A stretch of DNA of 50,304 nucleotides from Bacteroidaceae bacterium (GCA_017960985.1 JAGCYD010000079.1:1-50304), one strand, 5' to 3'; shown: positions 35,612 through 43,002, counted from the first letter of the stretch. Notes: generated by a model not told the origin, from the letters alone. Translations and numbers: made by a program.

Positions 35612-36463
35612 ATGACAGACAAATTGTTTATCATTGGAAATGGGTTTGATCTTTATCATGGATTGAAAACCATGTATTCGGATTTTCGCGACTACATTGT
35701 CAAAAAGAAATCTGGATTGTGGAATTTGCTCCACGATGTATATGGGGATACCATAACTAAGGATATGTGGTGGAGTAACTTCGAAGAAATGTTGGGGCAT
35801 GTCAATTATATGAATTTGCTGGAATCAAATAATGGTATACCACCATCCCCATCAAAAGTCAAGAATTTATTGAAAGGATCACTTCCTCCTCTTTTTGGTG
35901 AATGGATAAATAAAATGGACGCTAATGTACAAAGAGATGAGAACTTGAAAATTGATGAAACATCATTGTTTTTTTCCTTCAATTATACTCTACTGCTAGA
36001 GAAAGTATATGGTGTCAAAGATGAGAATATATGGCATATTCATAATTCAGTTATGACACCAGATGATATTGTTGTTGGTCACGATTCTGACGATAGAATT
36101 TTATTTTCAAGATGGAATGAATTCAAAAAAGAAAATAATATAGACTTTAATTGGAATGATATCATTGATAATATTAATAGGGACGTCGCGAATAATGCCA
36201 AAAAAGTAAATCAGAGAATAGAAATAAACAAAGATAGGTTCTATGAACTCTATTCGGGTATTAAACATTTTGTGGTAATGGGGTTTTCTTTCAATGATAT
36301 AGATATGCCGTATATAGAGAAAATAATTGGTGTTAACGAAAATATATCAAAAGTTGAATGGAAAATATACTACCACATTGAAGGTGAAAATGAAGCGATA
36401 ATTGACAAATTATTAAAGTTAGGCGTAAATAGAGGTTCCATAACGAATCCTGTTAAATGGTGA
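35612..36463 (+). CDS. AbiH-family protein with SIR2-like motifs
   Basis: 283 residues from ATG 35612 (a TTG three codons earlier is possible). The N-terminus LFIIGNGFDLYHGLKT with GNGFD at 9-13 is the AbiH hallmark; AbiH was first known as a phage abortive-infection protein. Further motifs FSFNYTLLLEKVYG (121-134), IWHIHN (140-145) and VVMGFSFNDID (221-231) follow the order of the SIR2 fold (NAD loop, NYD motif, H-H-G strand, GYSxxD), so an NAD-linked activity is a fair inference, not shown. Base composition is very AT-rich. It lies 46 nt after the kinase and 21 nt before the next gene. Confidence 0.85.
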   Translation: MTDKLFIIGNGFDLYHGLKTMYSDFRDYIVKKKSGLWNLLHDVYGDTITKDMWWSNFEEMLGHVNYMNLLESNNGIPPSPSKVKNLLKGSLPPLFGEWINKMDANVQRDENLKIDETSLFFSFNYTLLLEKVYGVKDENIWHIHNSVMTPDDIVVGHDSDDRILFSRWNEFKKENNIDFNWNDIIDNINRDVANNAKKVNQRIEINKDRFYELYSGIKHFVVMGFSFNDIDMPYIEKIIGVNENISKVEWKIYYHIEGENEAIIDKLLKLGVNRGSITNPVKW

Positions 36464-36484
36464 CTTCAAAACTAATGGGGAAAC

Positions 36485-37102
36485 ATGATTATTATTGAAT
36501 CGAAACGAAAGAAGCCTGAAACGATATTGAAGAAATATCCGAAGGCGATATTGGCGGATGTGACGAGTAGTGCGAAGGATGGCCTTGTTAAATTGAGTCC
36601 ATTCTACCCCCACGGAGGAATACCTGTGCCTTTTAGTGAAGGTTATACGGCAACCTGTGTGGAAGCCATTTGGCAAGGGTTGAAAGTGTTTGAAGGATGT
36701 GATGTAGATACCTCATTGTTTGCCAACGACACCATGAAAGGGCTGAAACGGACGGTGAGGAAATACGGGAAACCGCTTGGACATAGGAAAGGCGTATATG
36801 GAACAGAGTTGCTTGGCTATATTGAAGCGCGAAAAAAAATTTACATCCCTACTTATAAATGGATGTTAGAAAACAAGGTGACCCATATCATTGAACGACT
36901 GAGGGAAGCAAGCAAGACCAAAACTATTGTGTTACTGGATTACGATACCAATGTCGATGTGGAGAATACGAAAAAACCGCTATCTCACGCCTCGTTGATT
37001 AAGGCATACATAGAAGGGATATATCCATATGGGAATAAAGAAACATCAGCAAAGAAGAAAAGGAATAGGTATAATCAACAATTAGATTTATTTAATCAGT
37101 AA
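36485..37102 (+). CDS. Small conserved protein of unknown function (DUF6939-like)
   Basis: 205 residues, soluble, basic. The conserved-looking core is 'PKAILADVTSSAKDGLVKLS', 'FYPHGGIPVPFSEGYTATCV', 'EAIWQGLKVFE' and 'RTVRKYGKPLGHRKG', followed by 'GYIEARKKIYIPTYKWML'. This matches from memory a family named DUF6939, but I am not certain of the number. The remainder 'IVLLDYDTNVDVEN' and 'SHASLIKAYIEGIYPY' suggests a small alpha/beta fold. Similar proteins turn up beside ADP-ribosylation-type genes; here it directly precedes the DarT-like fusion by 12 nt. A role as substrate, adaptor or antitoxin is open. Confidence 0.65.
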   Translation: MIIIESKRKKPETILKKYPKAILADVTSSAKDGLVKLSPFYPHGGIPVPFSEGYTATCVEAIWQGLKVFEGCDVDTSLFANDTMKGLKRTVRKYGKPLGHRKGVYGTELLGYIEARKKIYIPTYKWMLENKVTHIIERLREASKTKTIVLLDYDTNVDVENTKKPLSHASLIKAYIEGIYPYGNKETSAKKKRNRYNQQLDLFNQ

Positions 37103-37114
37103 TAAATTAAGGAT

Positions 37115-38557
37115 ATGGAAAGAAGAAGTAATTGGCAGGACTTTAAGGCCATTCTCGATCAACATGGAATAACGAAACTCTATCCCTTTACGGATAGAGA
37201 TAATCTGGAATCTATTATCAAGAATGGTGGTTTGTACTCGTGGGCAGACTGCGAGGAAAAGAGAATAGATATCGCTAAGCCTGGCGGAGGGCAACTCTCG
37301 AAAGACCTTGACAAGCGCTATCATTTGCAACACTATGTGAGGACGAGTTTTACGCCCAAACATCCGATGATGTATGTGGCAATGGGTGATGGACGCATAT
37401 CGAACCCTGTTGTCTTGGAGATAGATTTGGATGTAATTTATGACGAAGATAGTAAGTATGCCGACCGCAATGCCACGAAACGAGGAATGAATGTAGGTGG
37501 TACGCTAGAGGACTTCAAGAAGATTCATTTTCAGTCGGTGATGGCCAATACACACTTTGACCTGCCCGAAGAAGAACAGTCATACTTTCAGGCAGAGGTG
37601 TTAGTAAAGAACTTTATCCCATTAAAGTATATCAAGAACATTGGAAACTTTGGTATTCCTATTCCCTCAAAGCCGAAAGCCCTACAAGTTAAGTCGCCCT
37701 ACACGGCACAGATTACGAGAAATACGCCTACGGCATTCATCTTCCTTGTAGATCAGTCGGTGTCGATGAAACGAATGACCAACCTTTATGGCGAGGAAAT
37801 TTCTTTGGCCGAGGCCGTAGCAAGAATCGTAAACAAGCAAATCTATGACTTGGTGTTGAGGTGTGTAAAGATGGACGAAGTAAGGCACTATTACGACATT
37901 GCCATTATTGGTTATGGGCATGAAGTGTATAGTGGATGGAATGGAGACTTGTCAGGACGATTTTTTGTTTCGCCCGAGGAGATAAAAAACAATCCCTATA
38001 AGAGGATAACGGTCAGGGAGGAAGTGAGAACACGCAAGGGAGTACAGGTGAAGGAAATGGAGAAGAACCAATGGTTGGAGGCCCGATGTAACGGAAATTG
38101 GACTCACCTGCACCAAGCCTTTGACAAGGCAAAGGATTTGCTTGATGAATGGATGGAAGAGCACCACGAAAAAGATTGTTATCCTCCAACCATAATCAAT
38201 ATCACGGATGGTGAATTTAATCATGCTTCGAGAGAGCAGGTAATACAGCAGGCGAATGAACTAAAATCGATGTTTACAAACGACGGCAATGTTTTGCTTT
38301 GGAATATCCATATTACTCCCGATGGCATCAAACAAGTGTTGTTGCCTATCAATAAGGCAGAGTTGAATGATGATGAATATTCAGAAGTTCTCTATGACAT
38401 GTCGAGTCTGTTACCCCTAAGATACAATCCCGATATATCAAAACTGAGAGGAGATGAGCCTGATGTCAGACATACGGCTATGAGCGTGAATGCAGATATG
38501 TCCACACTGATGCAACTGATGGATATTGGAACTCCCACAAATATAAGTCAACAATAA
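37115..38557 (+). CDS. DarT-like ADP-ribosyltransferase fused to a von Willebrand A domain
   Basis: 480 residues, two domains. Residues 1 to about 190 resemble DarT, the toxin that ADP-ribosylates thymidine in single-stranded DNA: 'LYPFTDRDNLESIIKNGGLY' (22-41), 'SFTPKHPMMYVAM' (78-90) and FQAEVLVKNFIPLKYI (158-173) with E161 at the catalytic-Glu position. Residues about 205-420 form a vWA domain with an apparently complete MIDAS: DQSVS (D213, S215, S217), T330 in GNWTHL and D365 in ITDGE. The tail (about 430-480) is less ordered. vWA proteins of the TerY type pair with a kinase and PP2C, both encoded here. The fusion suggests phospho-control or scaffolding of the transferase. The stop is one base before the PP2C gene. 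Confidence 0.82.
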   Translation: MERRSNWQDFKAILDQHGITKLYPFTDRDNLESIIKNGGLYSWADCEEKRIDIAKPGGGQLSKDLDKRYHLQHYVRTSFTPKHPMMYVAMGDGRISNPVVLEIDLDVIYDEDSKYADRNATKRGMNVGGTLEDFKKIHFQSVMANTHFDLPEEEQSYFQAEVLVKNFIPLKYIKNIGNFGIPIPSKPKALQVKSPYTAQITRNTPTAFIFLVDQSVSMKRMTNLYGEEISLAEAVARIVNKQIYDLVLRCVKMDEVRHYYDIAIIGYGHEVYSGWNGDLSGRFFVSPEEIKNNPYKRITVREEVRTRKGVQVKEMEKNQWLEARCNGNWTHLHQAFDKAKDLLDEWMEEHHEKDCYPPTIINITDGEFNHASREQVIQQANELKSMFTNDGNVLLWNIHITPDGIKQVLLPINKAELNDDEYSEVLYDMSSLLPLRYNPDISKLRGDEPDVRHTAMSVNADMSTLMQLMDIGTPTNISQQ

Positions 38558-38558
38558 A

Positions 38559-39341
38559 ATGAGAGCATTGTCAATTGCAAAGTTTGAGGAAGGCATTACC
38601 AATGAGGATGCGGCCATCGCACGAAAGGGTGTAATTGCCGTATCCGATGGTGCTGGGGGTGGTGGCGTGTTTGCCGAATTCTGGTCAAGGTATCTTGTGG
38701 AGCATTTGCCAGATACCCCCATTTGTAATTATAAGGCTTTTGACAAATGGGTGGAAAAAATCTGGGAGCCTTTCTATAATAATAGTGAAAAGAAGGCAAA
38801 AGAAATTGGAGGGTTATTCCTCAATAAATTCTACGATGAAGGCTCGTATGCTACATTGGTTGCTGTTTGGCAAAAAGGACAATGGATAAGCTATGGCGAT
38901 AGTGTGGTTTTCTGCTATAATAGAAAGAGTGGAGAATTACAACATTCATTTACGAGTCTTTCAGACTTCAACAATCCTCCTTATCTAGTGAATTGCAAAG
39001 ATCCTCTGAATTCTAACGGCTTTAGATGTGGAAAGTTTAAGGTGAGCAAAGATTGTGTCTTATTTGCTGCTAGTGATACACTTGCACATTATATCTTAAT
39101 GATGTACGAAGTTGCAAAAAAAAAGAGATTCGCAGACGAACTGCAAAAAGCAATAGATGCTAACACAAAGAACAGCAATTACATTAAAGCAGCAATGGCT
39201 ATTGAAAAGATTGATTTTGGACGAGATGTCGTTCGGAAATTACTATATTGCGAACGGGATTTTTTGCTTAAGAACCATATAAAAGGTTTGAAAAAAAAGA
39301 AACTTATCGGACACGATGATTATTCATTGGTAATAATGTAA
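38559..39341 (+). CDS. PP2C-family protein phosphatase
   Basis: 260 residues, one PPM/PP2C domain. Motifs in order: NEDA (15-18), AVSDGAGGGG (27-36), a GSYATLVAVW strand in place of GSTA, YGDSVVF (GDSR position), FAASDTLAHYIL (SDGL position) and GHDDYSLVIM at the C-terminus. The Asp residues that bind the two metals are present (D17, D30, the Asp of SDT and of HDD). It should remove phosphate added by the operon's kinase, most simply on the vWA partner. Spacing of 1 nt upstream and 12 nt downstream implies tight co-expression. Confidence 0.85.
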   Translation: MRALSIAKFEEGITNEDAAIARKGVIAVSDGAGGGGVFAEFWSRYLVEHLPDTPICNYKAFDKWVEKIWEPFYNNSEKKAKEIGGLFLNKFYDEGSYATLVAVWQKGQWISYGDSVVFCYNRKSGELQHSFTSLSDFNNPPYLVNCKDPLNSNGFRCGKFKVSKDCVLFAASDTLAHYILMMYEVAKKKRFADELQKAIDANTKNSNYIKAAMAIEKIDFGRDVVRKLLYCERDFLLKNHIKGLKKKKLIGHDDYSLVIM

Positions 39342-39353
39342 TAATAAAAACGA

Positions 39354-40574
39354 ATGGAATATACCCCTAATTACATAGAAAAACTATTGCCGAATCAGAT
39401 ATTTGTATTTGGTAGCAATATACTGGGTTATCATACAGGAGGTGCTTCGCGCACGGCAAAGAAGTTTGGTGCAGTGTGGGGGCAAGCCGAAGGTTTGCAG
39501 GGACAGAGTTATGCTATTCCCGTGGATTTTGGGAAAGGCAATGCCGTCCCTGATATGCAACCATATGTGGATAGATTCATCGCCTTTGCAAAAGAGCATT
39601 CCGAGAAGCAGTTTCTTGTTACTCGTGTAGGTTGTGGTATCGCTGGATTTACAGACGATGAGATGGCGATGCATTTCCGTGAAGCTTTGAATTTGGAGAA
39701 TGTAAGTCTTCCTCGTAGTTTTGTTAATGCATTACAGGATGGAAAGGAGAAGAATTTTGATTTAGAAAGGTTTGTTGCGGCACAGGATGGTGATTATGGT
39801 TCTTATAATGAGGCTTTAGAAGAAATCAAGTCTGGACGAAAAACTAGACACTGGATATGGTATATCTTTCCGCAAATAAAAGGACTGGGTTTTAGTTGTA
39901 ACTCTGAATATTATGGACTTAGTGGAATAGAGGAGGCTCAAGCTTACCTGAATCATCCGATGCTTGGCATGAGATTAAGAGAAATATCCCAGGCATTATT
40001 AAACATAGATGGGCACTCTGCACATGAAATACTGGGAAGCCCTGATGATATGAAGGTTCAGTCGTGCATGACATTGTTTGATATAGTTTCTCCAAATGAC
40101 ATTTTCAAGCAGGTGTTGGACAGATACTATATGGGAGAGAAGTGTCCAAAGACGGTCATGAGAATAGAGAGAAGACAAACACGGCCGATGTTAAGAAAAC
40201 TGACTATAAGCAAAGACTATCGTGTGTTATTAGGTGATAAGGAAATAAGAATGGAACCTTTGCTTAAGGCTATATATCTATTGTATCTAAAGCATCCTGA
40301 AGGAATTGTCTTCAAATCTTTACCTGATTATAGGGGGGAACTGACGGAGATCTACAACCACCTAAAACCAAGGGGGATGAATGCTCAAGTTTTACAAAGC
40401 ATTGAAGATGTGACTAATCCTCTTCTCAATTCAATTAACGAGAAATGTTCGAGGATTAAGGCAATATTTATGGATAAAATGGATGAAATTCTAGCAAATA
40501 ATTACATCATTTTAGGAAAGAGCGGTAAAACAAAAAAGATTCTCTTGAACAGAAATCTAGTTGTTTGGGAATAA
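39354..40574 (+). CDS. Macro-like (A1S_2505-type) plus DUF1810 fusion with a third Bacteroidales domain
   Basis: 406 residues, three parts. Residues 14 to about 125 resemble the phage A1S_2505 protein family: IFVFGSNILGYHTGGASRTA, GLQGQSYAIPVD and VTRVGCGIAGFTDDEMA, a pattern close to macrodomain loops that bind ADP-ribose. Residues about 136-268 are a DUF1810 domain (FVAAQDGDYGSYNEALEEIK, HWIWYIFPQI, FGLS-like YYGLSGIEEAQAYL, MTLFDIV). Residues about 280-406 ('LTISKDYRVLLGDKEIRMEP', 'LYLKHPEGIVFKSLPDYR') recur in many uncharacterised Bacteroidales proteins. I infer an ADP-ribose-binding or -removing antitoxin for the DarT-like gene, comparable in position to DarG. Last gene of the operon. 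Confidence 0.75.
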   Translation: MEYTPNYIEKLLPNQIFVFGSNILGYHTGGASRTAKKFGAVWGQAEGLQGQSYAIPVDFGKGNAVPDMQPYVDRFIAFAKEHSEKQFLVTRVGCGIAGFTDDEMAMHFREALNLENVSLPRSFVNALQDGKEKNFDLERFVAAQDGDYGSYNEALEEIKSGRKTRHWIWYIFPQIKGLGFSCNSEYYGLSGIEEAQAYLNHPMLGMRLREISQALLNIDGHSAHEILGSPDDMKVQSCMTLFDIVSPNDIFKQVLDRYYMGEKCPKTVMRIERRQTRPMLRKLTISKDYRVLLGDKEIRMEPLLKAIYLLYLKHPEGIVFKSLPDYRGELTEIYNHLKPRGMNAQVLQSIEDVTNPLLNSINEKCSRIKAIFMDKMDEILANNYIILGKSGKTKKILLNRNLVVWE

Positions 40575-40585
40575 TCTTTCTAATT

Positions 40586-40600
40586 TCACAAGGCTTGTGA
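40586..40600. repeat. 15-bp palindrome TCACAAGGCTTGTGA, right side of island
   Basis: It is the reverse complement of the element at 33347-33361 and lies 11 nt after the last island stop codon. It may be a terminator stem, an operator or a boundary mark. Confidence 0.85.
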
Positions 40601-40606
40601 CTAAAG

Positions 40607-40652
40607 ATTCTTTTGTTGTGGAAAGAATTTAAAGTATTTTTGTGAGATACTT
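40607..40652. other. Two short hairpins after the island operon
   Basis: ATTCTTT (40607-40613) pairs with AAAGAAT (40622-40628), and AAGTAT (40632-40637) pairs with ATACTT (40647-40652). Both are AT-only or nearly so and weak; perhaps part of transcription termination together with the palindrome before them. Confidence 0.35.
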
Positions 40653-40672
40653 ATGCAATGTTTGTTCATCAA

Positions 40673-40741
40673 GATGCCTCAAAAACACCGACTGAATCAC
40701 CTCAAAAGTGCCGATCAAAATGCCTCAAAAACACCGATTTT
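40673..40741. repeat. Three-unit 23-bp tandem array
   Basis: Units 40673-40695, 40696-40718 and 40719-40741 are each exactly 23 bp and share the core CCTCAAAA[A]-nnn-CCGA; units 1 and 3 are identical over 17 bases (ATGCCTCAAAAACACCGA region). Unlike the other arrays the core is not palindromic. Confidence 0.85.
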
Positions 40742-40856
40742 GGAGGATTACGGAGAATTAAAATATATCCTTGGGTAAGAAAAATAATTCCTACAGCCAA
40801 ACACCTAACTCATACAATCAGTTGAAATAATTGATGTGAGATTGATAATATTTTAA

Positions 40857-40864
40857 TAACTTTA
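40857..40864 (+). promoter_or_regulatory. -7-like box TAACTTTA for the gene at 40887
   Basis: 22 nt before the start codon; TTG at 40831-40833 is 23 nt upstream, slightly long spacing. Confidence 0.4.
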
Positions 40865-40886
40865 CGGCAGGAATATAATTCAGCCC

Positions 40887-41186
40887 ATGAAACACCTAAA
40901 ACTAATCGTCGCAGCAATGTTGCTGTTATGTATGGTTCCCATAGAACAGGCATGGGGGGAGAAACAATCACAAGTTAGATGCGAGGCCATAACAAAGAAG
41001 GGCACGCGCTGTAAGAATATGGCTCTGGAGCGGAGCAAATACTGTCGTGTGCATCAGGCTAACGACCCTAAAGTGAAACAATGCAAGGCAAAGACCAAGA
41101 GCGGCATGAGGTGTAGCCGTGCTGCCAAGACTTCAGGGTATTGTCAGCAGCATTATAAAATGTATCTCGAAGGGAAGATAAAATAA
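40887..41186 (+). CDS. Small exported protein with two Cys/His zinc-knuckle repeats
   Basis: 99 residues. A signal peptide (to about AWGEK) is followed by two copies of a C-x-A-x-T-x-x-G-x-x-C-x(9-11)-Y-C-x(2)-H motif: CEAITKKGTRCKNMALERSK then YCRVH, and CKAKTKSGMRCSRAAKTSGY then CQQH. This is the pattern of the DUF5763 group, also seen on phage and plasmid proteins, and could bind one zinc per repeat. Very basic. Function unknown; an envelope location for a zinc knuckle is unusual. Confidence 0.7.
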   Translation: MKHLKLIVAAMLLLCMVPIEQAWGEKQSQVRCEAITKKGTRCKNMALERSKYCRVHQANDPKVKQCKAKTKSGMRCSRAAKTSGYCQQHYKMYLEGKIK

Positions 41187-41205
41187 AAAAGAATAGAAGA
41201 ATAAA

Positions 41206-41679
41206 ATGAAAGACATTAGAAGAAAGATTCTCGATTTCCTTTCGCCCAAAGGAAAGCTGAGTAGGAGGGGTTTTATCTGCATCTTTATATGTGCAATAAT
41301 CTCTGTTGTGCTTATCGCACATCTTACAAACCAATTGTTCTATCTATTGTATTATCCTTGTTGGAGATTCAGTTTTTCCTTAGGACTTGTTGAAATTGGA
41401 GTGTTTATGGCTCTTTTAACGGGGTGCGTGCCCTTAATGGTTTATTTTCTCGTTGATTTAATGTATGTGTCATTTATATGGGCGTATAATTTCGGTTACT
41501 TATTTCTTGTAGAAACGATATTCGTTAGCTTGCTATATGTTTTGTATATCTTCCAATGCATAAAGCGTTGCCATGATTTGGGACATCGTTGGTACCTCTG
41601 TCTCATACCTCTCTACAATCCCTTCTGGCTGCTTATAGGTAAGGAAAACTGTCAATTCACAAACGCAAGAATAAGATGA
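41206..41679 (+). CDS. DUF805-family membrane protein
   Basis: 157 residues with about four hydrophobic segments. The DUF805 marks are the N-terminal 'LSPKGKLSRRGFI' and the late 'FQCIKRCHDLGHRWYLCLIPLYNPFWLL'. Such inner-membrane proteins are common but of unknown function. Its stop overlaps the ATG of the ADP-ribosylglycohydrolase fragment (ATGA). Confidence 0.75.
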   Translation: MKDIRRKILDFLSPKGKLSRRGFICIFICAIISVVLIAHLTNQLFYLLYYPCWRFSFSLGLVEIGVFMALLTGCVPLMVYFLVDLMYVSFIWAYNFGYLFLVETIFVSLLYVLYIFQCIKRCHDLGHRWYLCLIPLYNPFWLLIGKENCQFTNARIR

Positions 41680-41837
41680 ATAGCGACATTCTTTTAGGCG
41701 CCATCGCTGGTGGTATTGCAGAAGCTTATAATGGTGGTGTGCTCAACCATATCTGCGAAGAGGTGGTCAATCGCTTGCCTCAAGAGTTCGTTGATACAAT
41801 GAGGGAGTTTTACAAAAAGTTTGTTGCAAAAGATTAA
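41676..41837 (+). pseudogene. C-terminal fragment of an ADP-ribosylglycohydrolase
   Basis: A 53-codon frame, ATG to TAA. LLGAIAGGIAEAYNGGV followed by a helix and RLPQEFVDTMREFY matches the last roughly 50 residues of DraG-type ADP-ribosylglycohydrolases. The N-terminal 200 residues with the metal-binding Asp sites are missing, so no activity is expected. It overlaps the upstream stop by 4 nt as if translationally coupled, so it might still be expressed. Confidence 0.6.
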
Positions 41838-41842
41838 AACCT

Positions 41843-42436
41843 ATGATTTATAATCCATGGGCTGTGGCGTTATCCTTTATTCTTATTGCAGTGCCATTTC
41901 TGGTTCTGTCAATACCAGTACTTCTGCTTGCAATATGGGGATATAACAAATTGTGTCCAGAAAGAAGAATTAAGTTTTGGCGTGGTTTGGCCATTTCCGT
42001 TGCAATTTCAGTTGCCATAATTGTTATATTTTATGCCGCTATGTATTGGGAAATATATAGGGCAGGACATAGCAAGGAGAATATGGATAATCAATTGGCT
42101 ACGATGGAAATGGGTATAATCTTACCTGACTATAAAGTCGCAAAGCATAAATGTGTGCAATATGGAATCTCTGATATTGAGGACTCATTTTATATTGAGT
42201 TTAAAAACGATTCTATATTGGCACTCATTCCTAAATTGGATAGTTTGTGTAAAGAAAAGGAGAGAAGGATTGAGACATATCGGACCAATGATGGTGATTT
42301 AACAACTACCTCAAAATGGGCTAAGGAAGGTGATATCTATGTATTTAGGTTGAAAAATATGGGGTATTTGTATTTTGAGACATTTGAGATTAACCCTCGT
42401 AAGAGGACTGCCACTTTTGTTCATTACAGATATTGA
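41843..42436 (+). CDS. Membrane-anchored protein of unknown function
   Basis: 197 residues. Two N-terminal membrane segments (about 6-32 and 47-68) precede a soluble, probably periplasmic domain with 'YKVAKHKCVQYGISDIEDSF', a Lys/Glu-rich helix and 'TTTSKWAKEGDIYVFRLK' ending in VHYRY. I do not recognise the family. It lies 5 nt after the ADP-ribosylglycohydrolase fragment. Confidence 0.6.
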   Translation: MIYNPWAVALSFILIAVPFLVLSIPVLLLAIWGYNKLCPERRIKFWRGLAISVAISVAIIVIFYAAMYWEIYRAGHSKENMDNQLATMEMGIILPDYKVAKHKCVQYGISDIEDSFYIEFKNDSILALIPKLDSLCKEKERRIETYRTNDGDLTTTSKWAKEGDIYVFRLKNMGYLYFETFEINPRKRTATFVHYRY

Positions 42437-42459
42437 TAGATTAAAAACGGGACAATAAT

Positions 42460-42831
42460 ATGAAACGAGCAGCAAACATATTGTTGATAGTGTTCGTTAT
42501 GGCGGTGACCGCATACATTGCCTATGCGGTAGGTGAGAAGAACGGGAGTGCCAATGCTGGAGTGTTACCCAATGACAGCATTGCGGATAAACTGGAGGCG
42601 TATGGGGAACGGATAAGGCAATTAGATAATTTGGGTAAAGTGAAGCGGGATATTATTGTACAATATGATAGTGCGCTGAATGCAGTTGGTGAAAAAGAGG
42701 AATTGATGAAACACTTGGAACGGTTGGATATGCTATGGGGTGTTTACAGATTTATGATGATGAAGTATAAGTTTAATGAGGACACCACTTACTTGCCACC
42801 ACTGGATGATAATGAGTGGTCTGAAGATTAG
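42460..42831 (+). CDS. Small single-pass protein of unknown function
   Basis: 123 residues: one N-terminal membrane segment (about 5-24) and a soluble helical region ('DKLEAYGERIRQLDNLGKVK', 'EELMKHLERLDMLWGVYRFM') with an acidic tail ending NEWSED. It probably projects into the periplasm. No family recognised. Confidence 0.55.
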   Translation: MKRAANILLIVFVMAVTAYIAYAVGEKNGSANAGVLPNDSIADKLEAYGERIRQLDNLGKVKRDIIVQYDSALNAVGEKEELMKHLERLDMLWGVYRFMMMKYKFNEDTTYLPPLDDNEWSED

Positions 42832-42870
42832 TTGTTGAAAAGTTAGGAGAAAAAACAATAAAGGACAAAT

Positions 42871-43002
42871 ATGAAAAGGGAATCGATGGTAAATGACTTG
42901 GAAGATGGTTTGAACATCAAACTGCCACAGGACAAGACAACACACATTATCAAGGTGATTGGTGTGGGTGGCGGTGGTGGTAATTGCTTGAATTCAGCTT
43001 GA
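42871..43002 (+). pseudogene. N-terminal fragment of ftsZ
   Basis: A 43-residue frame, ATG to TGA. Residues about 20-38 (DKTTHIIKVIGVGGGGGN) are the start of the FtsZ GTP-binding domain including the T1 Gly loop. After GGGGGN the frame reads CLNSA and stops, where FtsZ would continue with NAVNHM. Downstream DNA shows no FtsZ in any frame. At the break point GCTTGAATT is repeated 11 bp apart (from 42986). It is a partial copy, not the cell-division gene; a short peptide could still be made. Confidence 0.7.

Larger units (their letters stand above)
40575..40886. other. 312-bp intergenic region between island and small genes
   Basis: It contains the right palindrome, two weak hairpins, a three-unit 23-bp repeat array (40673-40741) and a TAACTTTA box (40857-40864) for the next gene. 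No open frame of interest. Confidence 0.75.

Noticed and set aside
33347-40600. Integrative mobile element with att sites
   Set aside because: No integrase, transposase or tRNA target was seen; the paired palindromes are kept as a finding only, without the claim of mobility.
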